Shown here: piece by piece, positions 49,240 to 59,697 of the stretch
How the letters are laid out: every line of letters starts with the position of its first letter
How positions within the stretch are numbered: the stretch's first letter is position 1
Assembly: GCA_947044365.1 (NCBI GenBank)
Contig: OX345638.1
Coordinates: 9,185,201 to 9,249,200, forward strand
Source: Petrosia ficiformis
Taxonomy: Eukaryota > Porifera > Demospongiae > Haplosclerida > Petrosiidae
DNA length: 64,000 bases
Reading direction: 5' to 3'
Notes under the pieces: model-generated
Databases searched by the model: none
What the model was told of the DNA's origin: nothing
What the model saw: the letters and a program-made list of their open reading frames with translations, nothing else
Translations under genes and position numbers: made by a program

Positions 49240-51600
49240 GTATGTCAAGAGTCCAACAACACACCACCATCATTTACAACCGACTTATATATATTTTGGA
49301 AATGCCTTTTCTGATACGCAAATTACTTATTCCCATATCCCTGATTGGGTTATCAATTATACTCCCGACACTGACCAGGACGATTTTGATCTCAGCCCTA
49401 TAACACCACGTCTGGTAAAAAATGATCCTAAAAAGCTTAAGGTGTTCAAATAGTTCCAAACCTGGCCCTGATAAGATACCATATAGTTTTTTGAAGCATT
49501 TGCCCTCAGTCCATAGATTTCTTGCAACACTATACAATAAGATATTATTCATTTCTCAAGCATCCCCTCCATCATGGTGTACTGCCCACATATCATTGAT
49601 CCACAAATCTGGGGACTCTTCTAACCCTGCGATATTCAGATCATTGCCTTAACATCTGTTCTTGGGAAGATTTTTCATAAGATCTTAGCATCTCAATTGG
49701 AACAATATGCGATTGATAGTGGAATTATTGACCAAGATATCCAAAAAGGCTTCCTTAAAAGTATTAATGGTGTGATTGAGCATACATTCTCCATGTCTGC
49801 CATCTTGGAACATGTGAAAAGTAATAGTTTACCTGTTTCCATTACTTTTATAGATCTAAGGAATGCCTTCGGCTCAATAGCACAAAATCTTATTCATTAC
49901 ACATTGGAACTTTTAAAGATCTCTTTGCAGATCAGGAAATATATTAAAAATGCATAATCACAACTAAATGCATGTATCAAAATGCATCTCCCAACTTTAA
50001 TATCAAGCGTGGTGTTTTTCAGGAGACACATTATCTCCAGTTATTTTTCTTGTGGTTTTTAATCCCATAATCCGTCTTGTCGACACTCTACAATCTGGAG
50101 GATTCTGTTTTAAAATTCCAACTCAAAACAATAACGATTTACCAAATGAAGGGGCATCGATTTATGTTAAATGGGATGAAGAAGATTCTGATAATGAACC
50201 AGGTAAGTACCATTGCACTGTTGAAAGACATCATCCAGATGGCAACACAACTATAGTTTATAAATATGATGAAAATGAGAAAACATCTGAGCTAATCCAT
50301 CTCAAACAGATAATGTGAAAACCCGCAAGGAAAAACGGCCAGAAATACTTTTGGTTAGGGATTGATCCTCCATCAATTAAGTTAAGCAATCCCCAAGTCA
50401 ATTTTCATTTCTCAGCTCCACATAAAGTTAAAGGTTATGCTGATGATTTGTCTATTATTTCTGATTCTTTTGATGAGCATGTTAAGACTGTTCAAAAAAT
50501 TGATCAGAATCTAAGAGAGATTGATCTGGTGATAAGACCTGATAAATGTGTAACTCTACAGTTTAACGGAAAGAAAGTTTTAGACCAATGTGTTGATATT
50601 ATAGATGGTGAAACAAGATCTATTGTGGAAAAAGATACAAAATGTTTGGGAGCTTCAGTTGCATCATCTCGACAAAAAACCTCCTCAATTGCAAAAAGGC
50701 GATTGAAGGAGAGAATCACAAAAGCCCTAAAATCTATCGATAGCAGACTAATAAGAGGTGAATATAAAGTCTGGATTTATAGAAACTATGTGGTACCATC
50801 ATCCCGTTTTCTTTTAGCAGTGGAACCTATTTCTGCTAGTGAGGTTGAATCTATTCAATCAACTGCTACAAGATTCATCAAAAGATGGCTCATCTACCCA
50901 GGAATGCAACTCAAGCTATTCTATTTCACCCTACCATGTTGAATTGCCCTCATTTGAAATCAGAAAAAGTGAATCTCTCAGCTGGCTGCTTTATACTCAA
51001 CTACAGATAAAATGATTCACGAAATACATTTTGAGCTGTCAAACCCAAACTTCGTGAAGTCTCTCCACATTTTCAAGGAAGCTGTTGACCTTATACATTC
51101 AGCAAAGTCATCTATCGCTGACCTCCCTCAAGCCAAACATCTGTCCAAATCTACTCGTACTATCATTAAACAGGCTTCTATCTATTGAACACTGGGACTC
51201 ACACCTATCAAATCTTTCTGTTCAAAATAAATTTTCAGAATCAGTTCTTCTGGAACAAGAATGTCAGGTTTGGAAAAGAATTATGGAGGGTCTGCCAGCT
51301 GGCCAATTATCTTTCATTTTGCGTGCAGCTTCCGATACATTGCCAACCCCTTTAAAATCTCTTACGATGGAAAATTCAATGTGGTGCCAAGTGCCACTTA
51401 TGTGGGAACACCTGGCCCACAACTGCACACATTCTTAATGGATGTCCTATCTCTCTTGAGCAAGGTTGTTACACAAGGCATCACGATTGTATTCTATCAA
51501 CTCTCTTGTCCACCATTAAAGATCTTATACCCGAGGTGGCTGTATTTGCAGACCTCCCTAATCAAAGAGCCTCAGAGCAACCACCTAGTACACTACCTCC
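49240..51600 (+). pseudogene. Non-LTR retrotransposon RT, decayed, with Tudor-like insert
   Basis: RT segments in several frames: PGPDKIPYSFLKHL with WCTAHISLIHKSGDSSNPA (49442-49652), TFIDLRNAFGSI (palm motif A, 49847), GDTLSPVIFLVVFNP (motif B, about 50025), VKGYADDLSIIS (motif C, 50428) and the thumb SIAKRRLKERITKALK. Between motifs B and C is an extra segment (IYVKWDEEDSDNEPGKYHCT then HPDGNTTIVYKYDEN) that looks like a Tudor/chromo-type beta barrel. Stops and frameshifts make it dead. The flanks match 32600-32720 split in two, so it inserted into a duplicated segment of the gene B first intron type. Confidence 0.7.
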
Positions 51601-51699
51601 CTCTATTTGATAGTAATTTAAGATTGTATATATTTGTTATTACAAGTACAAATTGATGCACATACTAATTACTCTGGAATGTGTATAAGTAACATCTGC

Positions 51700-51868
51700 T
51701 GTTTTCATAGGAAACAAACCACTTCCATATAATCCTACATAAGTACAGCTCTTTGTATTTTGCTTTATAAGTACTTATGTAGGGTTATATGGAAGTGATT
51801 TGTTAAATTTTTGGGTCTCACCTAACCTTGTTCGCATGCTTTTTGGGTTTTGACATCCCTGCATCTTT
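51700..51868. repeat. Palindromic dispersed repeat (copy 2)
   Basis: Inverted copy of 7112-7285: AACAAACCACTTCCATATAA ... TTATATGGAAGTGATTTGTT, then GCATGCTTTTTGGGTTTTGA. Confidence 0.55.
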
Positions 51869-51948
51869 TTTCATTTTATCGGAAATGTTTTTTATTATTA
51901 ATTTTCATATCTATTGAATGTGTATTGAGTATTATGTGTTTTCATTAG

Positions 51949-52579
51949 ATGAGGAGACAACGCAAGTATATTATGAGAAGACTGTGGAAAGAGAACCATT
52001 AGAAGAGAAGAAATCAAAACCTGTAGATGAGGATAAACCTAAATCAGATATTAGTGATAAGATGTTAATATTGGAAGAAGGTTAGATGAGTATTACTAGT
52101 ATTATTATGTGATCACTGATTATCTTATGTCATCAGAGAAAGAGTCACTACAAACAATAGTTATTAGTAAGAATGAACAAGTAGGGGAACTACAGAGTAA
52201 GTTGAAGAAGAAGGATGAGATGGTGAAAGAACTAGAGTCAATACAAGAACGTAAGTCATATGCTATTTTACAGTTGACTTAATCTTTTCACATAATTATA
52301 GAAGTCAAGCCATTACAGACAAAAATATTTGACAAAACTTCTCAAATAGAGGAACTACAGTTTTTATTGAAATTGAAAACAAAACAGCTAGAATCACTTC
52401 AAGAACGTAAGTCATGTTCTCTTTGGAATTACCCAGAACATCAACATTTATTCTGTTAATATAGAAGTGACGTCACTGCAGACAACAGTCGCTAGTAAGA
52501 ATGAACAAGTAGAGGAACTACAGAGTAAATTGGAGAAGAAGGATGAGATTGTGAAAGAACTACAGTCAATACAAGAACA
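51949..52579 (+). CDS. Acidic exon and three tandem coiled-coil exons
   Basis: The acidic exon reads DEETTQVYYEKTVEREPLEE and ends ILEE. Then three exons of one repeat type: ESLQTIVISKNEQVGELQSK ... KELESIQE; PLQTKIFDKTSQIEELQFLL ... LESLQE; SLQTTVASKNEQVEELQSKL ... ELQSIQE. All are phase 1/1 and heptad-rich. The third has a lost donor (GAACATAAGTC where the others have GAACGTAAGTC), so it would be skipped or read into the intron. Confidence 0.6.
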
Positions 52580-53053
52580 TAAGTCATATTGTGAATGTAT
52601 TTATTATAATTACAAATACGTCTGGTAGCAAAAGAGTTCACTGAAACACAGCTTATCTTGCTTTAAGCCTATCGCTGTCGAATCACAGCTTGAAATCAAG
52701 TACAGTTGAAGTAGTGGCTGCTAAAACTTTGAGCTGGCTCTGAGCTTTCTGCCATGACTGGCAATTTCTATGTCCACCCATTTTATTTCATCCTGATATC
52801 CACGTGATTCAAGCCACAATAATCTTTAACTTTAGTTCTAAGCTACAGTAGAGACAGAGATTTATTGTTATTAGTATGCACAACTAAACAATTATATATA
52901 TAATATATAATATCATAATTATATAGTGCAGTGTTTTTTTGTTTAAACTCCTATTACATACTCCTATTACATCCTCAGGAAAGGTTGAATGTTTATTGTT
53001 CTCTATACATTAGTGAAAGGAATATGTTAATTGTTTACCTTTACAATATATAG
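52580..53053. other. Intron with probable unclassified repeat
   Basis: 52620-52850 is less AT-rich than its surroundings and looks inserted. No coding or terminal repeat structure recognised. Confidence 0.3.
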
Positions 53054-53632
53054 ATCATCTTAAAGGTGTCCAAGTAGCATTTGAGAAACACTACCTTCTT
53101 CGAGGGGATTCAGCACAAATTTGCAATTGGGAGGAGTATGGCTTTCAAATGCAATTCCAACAAAACACTCTACTCTCTACAGCTACATGTGAAATAGACA
53201 TACAAGCTCTTGTTGGTGGTGAATTTCAGCTTCCTCCTCACACACAGCTTGTGAGTGCCATTTATGCTGTATCATTTGCAGAGAATGTTCATCAGCCAGT
53301 TAAGATAGGTATTCAGCATTGTGTTCAGCTGAATAATGATGACCAGGCTCAATACTTAAGCTTTGCAATAGCACCAATCAACCCATCAACCCTGCCATAT
53401 AAATTCGAGATTGTCAAAGGAGGCACATTCACACATCATTCTCGTTATGGTTTCATTGAACGAGATACATTCTGTTTAGTAGCTATTCTAAGATTTTTGG
53501 GATATTATAGAGTGCCTAATGATCTTTATTTTGGTCAAATGTGTTACTCTAAGTCAGAATGTGTTATTAATAAATGGACTATGAAATTCATGATAGGAAA
53601 AAAACTCAGTGTACTAAAAAAGGTATGTTATT
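53054..53632 (+). CDS. ZU5-like domain exon
   Basis: (x)HLKGVQVAFEKHYLLRGDS, ICNWEEYGFQMQFQ, then CEIDIQALVGGEFQLPPHTQ, VSAIYAVSFAENVHQPVKIG, IQHCVQLNND, YKFEIVKGGTFTHHSRYGFI and ERDTFCLVAIL. The pattern of an N-terminal strand, a polar turn, LPPHTQLVSAIY, V-IQHC and the final FCLVAI fits the ZU5 fold of UNC5, PIDD and ankyrins. Ends LKK, phase 0. Confidence 0.7.
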
Positions 53633-53681
53633 TTTTTAAAGTGACATTTGCTGTAGTTATTATCTTAATATTCAATAACAG

Positions 53682-53829
53682 TATGTGAAATCACAAACTT
53701 CAGATGATGAAGAAGATGTACATATATCATTCTCTTTTGATAATGAATATATTGAACTTAAAATCAATGAACAGTGAACAATACCTGGCTGGGAAATTCT
53801 TCCACATACAGAACCCTGTAGGGTCAGTT
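53682..53829 (+). pseudogene. Exon after ZU5 with in-frame TGA
   Basis: YVKSQTSDDEEDVHISFSFD, NEYIELKINEQ, TGA (53775-53777), TIPGWEILPHTEPC. The residues on both sides read as one domain, so the TGA is a nonsense mutation or sequencing error rather than a true end. Confidence 0.6.
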
Positions 53830-53934
53830 ATTTACTTCATATCAACTTATCATTATTCTGAAATTAATTCTAAACTAAACAATTACGTCTATATATTTTT
53901 GATCCTTAACTTCATTGCACACAGTTGTCAAAGA

Positions 53935-54114
53935 GTGATGCTGACTTGTTTGGTTTAAAATTAGAGAAGTGCCCTCCTACTTGCTTTGTGACAGTTATAG
54001 CATCAAATACAAACGAGTCATTGAGGCATGCAGTACCCCTTACTGGAATCAAGTCAGCAGTGGATAAAGTATTTATTATTCTTACACCAGAACTGAGACA
54101 AGCAAGTGTTGCAG
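53935..54114 (+). CDS. Exon: UPA-like or alpha/beta segment
   Basis: LSKSDADLFGLKLEKCPPTC, FVTVIASNTNESLRHAVPLT and IKSAVDKVFIILTPELRQAS. It sits between ZU5 and the death fold, where UPA domains lie in known ZU5 proteins. The identity is inferred from place. Acceptor ACACAG, donor GTATTA, phase 0 to 1. Confidence 0.55.
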
Positions 54115-54912
54115 GTATTAATAATTGTAGTCAATTATTCTGGGTTATTTTTTTATTATGGTTGACGAACCATAGACCTTAGGGTCTCTTGTCGTTAGGG
54201 TGAAAATCTGAACAATGTTGATGCAGTAATCCTCCTCCTCCTACTCCTCCTCCCCAAACCATCCAATTTATTTTACACCCCTACTACTATCATTGTGGTC
54301 TCACTTCCTGGGTTTTTAATGATATTCATTTGACCATACCTGTGATAGCATTCTGTACGTAATGGAATGTGTTAGATGTCAGTCCACCATTTTGAAAACG
54401 ACATCTTCTGAGCATGCACATTGGCTCCAAGTTTATATTTTTAAATATAAACCCTGTAAGAGATTTATATACAAAATAAAAAAACTTACATGCGCCATTG
54501 AAAATGCATGGGCTATGTATCTCATAATTATAATATATTATAAAACTGTTGTTTATCTGTCACAAATTCACCCGCCACAAAGACCCAGAAAATTAGATGT
54601 TGATGCGACGCTTTGACATGTGTGATGTGATAAAAGAAGGCATTGACAGTAAATTTGACATTTCAGCATTAATTGTAACAAATATATTAACAAATTGACA
54701 AGATCATTTCCAGAAGTCTAATTTTAAAAAAGGACAATAGTAGCTCCAAACACAATTTTGGCTTTTTAACAGCCTTGTTTAGATATGTGTGAATTGTGCA
54801 TCTACCATAAATATGTTAGCTGTATATTGTAGCCAGTAATCAGGTATAATTTATATTATTATTACAAATTTACAATGCATTACTATTTAGGAATGCTCTC
54901 TACTGATACCAG
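54115..54912. other. Intron with CTCCTC-rich insertion
   Basis: CCTCCTCCTCCTACTCCTCC at about 54230 and moderately GC-richer sequence to 54620 suggest an inserted element. A 25-bp direct duplication (GGAATGCTCTCTACTGATA) at 54891 and 54915 moves the likely CARD-exon acceptor to the second copy. Confidence 0.35.
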
Positions 54913-55232
54913 TAGGAATGCTCTCTACTGATATCAGTCCCAATGTATTGAGATCAAATCATGCTAAACTGTGTCAACTACTAAACACCAGTGAACCGAC
55001 TCTCTTATCATTAACAACTGAACTGTATGCCCAAAACATTATTAGCATGAATATAAAAATTGATGTTCGCAACAACAAAGGATACAATGGTGCTGACATT
55101 TTACTCACTCATGTACAAATGAAGATTGAGCATAGCTCTGAACACCTTGATACTATCCAGAAAGCAATGGAAAATGAACAATTCCTTCATGAAATTGTGA
55201 GTAAGATGAAAAAAGAGAGTATGCAGGAATAA
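54913..55232 (+). CDS. CARD-like terminal exon
   Basis: GMLSTDISPNVLRSNHAKLC, QLLNTSEPTLLSLTTELYAQ, NIISMNIKIDVRNNKGYNGA, DILLTHVQMKIEHSSEHLDT and so on to KKESMQE, stop. The spacing (six helices, an L-x3-L-x4-I opening, GADILL-x-V in helix 4) is that of a CARD. CARDs recruit partners by homotypic binding. Confidence 0.6.
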
Positions 55233-55756
55233 TGGATTAACTCTACTGTATTATTTATAGTGATATTTTTCAATTTGTAGTGTTACATTGTATTATTTAT
55301 TATCATTACATGTACTATTATTTAGTTGTATAGAAGATCCTTTTCTTGCTCTTATTCTATTAATAATTTTTTTTTCTCATGTATAAATGTGTTCTCTTCA
55401 AAATTATGAACTTCTATAATAATAATGATAATGGAATTATTATTATTAAAAAGAATGTTTTATTAGACAAAGGTGTAATACATTATTATAATGTGTGACA
55501 GGAGCAGTAATTGTTAACCTGTTACACTGGAACTCTAATAAATATAGTATAATATTATAATAATGCTATGTATACTGTTGGTTATTATTACAATCAGTTA
55601 GTTAAGGGGATCTTAAAGCTAAAAACAAGAAGTATATATAGCATTATTATTATTATTATATTTATAATAAACTGATATTACATAGATTATAGTGTAACTA
55701 TTATTAGTGTATAATCTACATAATTATATACTATACATATAATTTGTATAATTTCA
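55233..55756. other. AT-rich intergenic or intron sequence
   Basis: Nothing recognised apart from ATT/TTA runs. Confidence 0.4.
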
Positions 55757-55847
55757 GCTTACGAAGAGAGATGCTGATCTGTTTGTTCTTCCAATTTCTC
55801 CATCTGGTCTGATCACTGTACTAAACTATCCTGTGATCCTAAGTTAA
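55757..55847 (+). pseudogene. Degraded copy of the UPA-like exon
   Basis: After TAATTTCAG reads LTKRDADLFVLPISPSGLIT and VLNYPVILS, stop, clearly related to the start of 53935-54114 (LSKSDADLFGL). Shorter and then lost. It indicates a second ZU5/death-fold gene to the right. Confidence 0.55.
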
Positions 55848-58665
55848 TATCAACTGATTTTCTTACACTTAAGAGTCTACTATGGATGAAGTACAGGATA
55901 GTGATACAATGAAGCACCTTTGGTGCGTGGCTTCGCCGCTGTAGCTTAAGGATAGGTTGCAATTGCAACAATTAAATAAATGAGATGCAAGAGAGAAAGT
56001 AACAAGCTTAAATTTGAATTTGTTGTTCAAAGTTGGTTGAGAAAGTTTCATGTTTTGTGGCTAGACTGGCTAAGATTATTTCTGATAAATATAAAAACAC
56101 ATGGAAAATGACTCTCCATCAGCTATACTGCTTTGCACTAGTATAATAACTATATTACTTACAGTCACATCACATAATATACTCTTACAACAAATATTCA
56201 TTACCTCATTCATTACCAAAATATCTATGCCACAACTGTCAGTTACTAAAGATAATTATCTTATAATAAATTGTACATTGTTACAACAACAATGGGCAAA
56301 AGCATTGAACTTACAGTTCAAATGTACGTAATTTGAAAGTCAAACGAAAGTTCAATAATAGCGACCAGATCAGTCTAAACTGACCTCCACGTTTGATCTC
56401 ACGTGATCACATTGGGTGTGGGTTAAATGGCAAAAACTGCAGAGACAGAATGTATGAGTCTGTAACTTGCTAAAACAATGTCTGTGGCAAATCTCTTTTC
56501 AATACGATTTTGATAAACTTCTTTCTCTACTCTATCAAGTTTTTAAATTGACGCTTAAAGCATCTGGCTAGGATCTGTAGTGATTTTAGCATTTTCCATT
56601 CTAAGTAACTTTTCATACAGTTTACTTCGTTATAAAAACGACAGAGCAATGGAAGACCATGTTTTTGAAAAGATCAGAAAGTTTGGTGGCTTTAGGAGGT
56701 ATGCGTTTGAAGTTATAACTGTTCAAAGTAAAAAAAAGTTGGGAAGGAATCAATGAATAACTTGCTAAAACAATGTCTGTGGCAAATCTCTTTTCAATAC
56801 GATTTTGATAAACTTCTTTCTCTACTCTATGAAGTCTTTAAATTGACGATTAGATTAAAAAGTGGGGACAGACAGAATGAGTGAATGAATGAATGAATGA
56901 CAAAATGACAACCAAAGTGCTAAAGACCCGCCCACGCATAGGAGCGGCGAGCCCAACAAATCATCCAATCACTACACCTCGTACAGGTTAATACATAAGT
57001 ATTCTTAAGATTATAGTAGATTATAAGTCTTCAATCTGATTGGCTAGTAATAAACTGGTATATACTGTTGTTCACAATACATTATACAATGTACATATAA
57101 TACAGCATCTACATCACTTATTAACCTGTCAGGCATCTACTTACTGGCTTCCCTTGGTATAGAGCTGTTTATATCAATTTCATACTGCAAACAATATTTA
57201 CGACTGTAAAGTTGAATCATCATCAATATGAGAATGTAGGGGTGTGCATCTGGCACTATGGAGCTGAAATTAGCTTCTTAGCGGTCTCAAACAGGAGAAA
57301 TGAGCTGCAAAAATCCATACTCAGCAATTACTGAATGGTTTGGCTAGCGAGAGTTTATATAGTAAGCAGGAATTTATACCTTAACTAATTTATCATTGAG
57401 GGAAATTATCTGATGTGCTTCGTGCACCCCGAATACTATTCTGGCACTCTATAAACAGCCCCATAAATTCTGATTTTCAACACACCCTTGGAATGTGTGG
57501 AAATTGCTAGTTGACTACTGCACAAATAGAAAAGAATGATATGTTGTGTTGTTTCTGGATGTAACCAACAGAGAAATTACATAATCATGCATCATTGTTC
57601 GGTTTGGGTGTGGTTTATTTATAGAAGCGAGTGTTACCTAATTACAAAGAGGATATTCGTATGGAACTGTATGAATTAATTTTACGCTACATATTAATAC
57701 GGAATGGGCGCTACCGAAGGTGTGGTTACGTTGTGGTTTGTAGGCATGTGTGTATACATGTAGTAATATTAGACAGTGAGAATGGATGAGATTGAAGAAG
57801 TAGAGTTAGAAAATACCTATCAGAGAAAGGAATGAATAAGGGAATAGCTTTAGACAATTTCTCAGATGTGTCTGAAGTTAATAGGTTGAAGGAAGGTGAC
57901 GAGTTAAGCGGGCGATAGGGACAAGCGTGCAGCATGAGGCTTCCATAAAGATGGCTAAAGCCCTCTAACTACAGAGCTCAGTGAGGCAGTATTCTTTGAT
58001 TTTTAGGATTCAATCACTATGTGGCAAATCCTTATGAAAAGCTTGCACTAGTCGTGACTAATATTTCCATGTTACCTTGTTTCAATTTCTTATTAATGAT
58101 TATTAAAGTTCTAACTAATAATTAGAATTCCGTATTAATAGCAGAAAAGTAACTCGGTATGGTTCCGTATGAATATCCTCTTCCTTCTATTTATAGTAGC
58201 AAATGGTTACATCAAGAAACTGATGAAAATGTTGAATGAAGATTATTATTGTTGATGTACTATTAATAATTAGTACTTATCTTTGACATTAATATTTATT
58301 TATTATTCACTTGAAGAAATAATGCGCTCACTTATTTTGGATGTATGAGTATTCTCCCCCTTAATTCACTTAATCCACACATCCAAAATTAATTCGATTT
58401 ATATCATCACCATAGCACTAGACTGTTAGCTACCAGCATATAAGTAGAGTGGATTCATTTGTGAGACACACGTGAATGCACAAGTGTCCTATTATACACA
58501 CTGGTGCCCCTATGTTATATAATGATTATTAAGTTAGCATTCAATTATCAGAATAGAATGTTCTCATTTCATTTTGTCCGCCATATATTATATTATTTGT
58601 ATATCATTTGTACAGATTAGTTCTGTTTGATACCACTAAGTTAAGAAATTTGATTATTTGTAAAA
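55848..58665. other. No gene seen; contains a 95-bp direct repeat
   Basis: AACTTGCTAAAACAATGTCT through CTACTCTAT occurs at 56463-56560 and 56758-56852, about 295 bp apart. GAATGAATGAATGAATGAC lies at 56880. No coding exon recognised. Confidence 0.45.
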
Positions 58666-58667
58666 TA

Positions 58668-58928
58668 GGTGTTGACTATGCTGGATTACATAGACTCGTA
58701 GAAACATCATTACCAAACTTCACAACAGAAATGTTTCAAGCATGACTCACATCAGAAGGAATTAGAGATAAATCAACACCTGATAATATCTTGAAAGAGT
58801 TTATAAATGGAATGGAGTGGATCCACAATCAGTTAGATATGGAAGAACACTGTAAGGAGTTTCTGGAAGTTTATAATATAATAGGATGTAGTTGTCTACC
58901 TGTTTTAAAGACACTTAAATATGAATGA
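58668..58928 (+). pseudogene. Decayed CARD-like exon
   Basis: After GTAAAATAG: VDYAGLHRLVETSLPNFTTE, MFQA, TGA, LTSEGIRDKSTPDNILKEFI, NGMEWIHNQLDMEEHCKEFL, EVYNIIGCSCLPVLKTLKYE, stop. The helix spacing and final LPVLKTL resemble a CARD. One internal stop. Confidence 0.5.
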
Positions 58929-59418
58929 ATAAGAATCTGTAAAACAAGAAATAGGTGTGTCATTATCACTGGAGTATTGACACTAACCACTCTTATTTTT
59001 GTAATAATGTTGTAATCTTTTCAATTGCTTTTTATTTATATGGCATACAACTAACTATTATTATTATTATTTTATTATTTTAATTATTATTTTAATTTAT
59101 CTAGTACTGTATTGCCATAATTATTTGTGACCATGTTTGCAGAAAAAAAAAATTTGAAGATAATTTCAATTAATCACTTCGTACAGGATTTGGTATTCGT
59201 AAAGGGTAATCATACAAGTATGTATTACATAAAAAAAATCTACTCATCAAACAAGACAGGATAGTAATACACCACATAGTACTTCTCATACAGTATTTTT
59301 ACTACCTCATGACACTCAGAACGATCCACTGTCTAATGTGTGTCATTGTGTACTAGGTATAGTTGCTAAATATTACACTGTATATTAGTGAGTTATATTC
59401 AATAATTATGATATTACA

Positions 59419-59697
59419 GGTATTAATTATCTTAATGAAGTTTACATGAAGTGCATAAACTTCAATAAAGATTGGGAATTCATATGATTAGCATTATTTG
59501 TTCATAAAGCCACACTGGATAGTATACAGGAGAATCATCATGATATTAGGAAAAGAATGCTTGAGATGCTTGCCTCATAGCTGAAAAGGGAGAATAAAAA
59601 ACAGTCAGTACCTACCTGGAATGAAACACTCTCTGAATACGACAGAATGAAATGTACACAAATTCCTAGTGAATTAGATTGTAGTGTGTGTAAATAA
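59419..59697 (+). pseudogene. Decayed death-domain exon
   Basis: After ATATTACAG: INYLNEVYMKCINFNKDWEF, stop, LALFVHKATLDSIQENHHDI, RKRMLEMLAS, TAG, LKRENKKQSVPTWNETLSEY. The death-domain signature W-x-L-A and RMLEMLxxWL is plain: the TAG at the WL position is one base from TGG. Follows 58668-58928 and 55757-55847 in the expected order, so these are one dead gene. Confidence 0.6.

Larger units (their letters stand above)
51949..55232 (+). pseudogene. Coiled-coil, ZU5, CARD gene with premature stop
   Basis: Exons: 51949-52080 (acidic), 52136-52250 and two further repeats to about 52579 (coiled coil), 53054-53632 (ZU5-like), 53682-53829, 53935-54114, about 54913-55232 (CARD-like). Joints are in phase where tested, except that the third coiled-coil exon ends in ATAAGT instead of GTAAGT and codon 53775-53777 is TGA. 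The layout recalls PIDD/UNC5-type ZU5 plus death-fold proteins. Either a recent pseudogene or an allele with a stop. The start is unclear; it may share upstream exons with the gene B-like block to its left. Confidence 0.6.
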
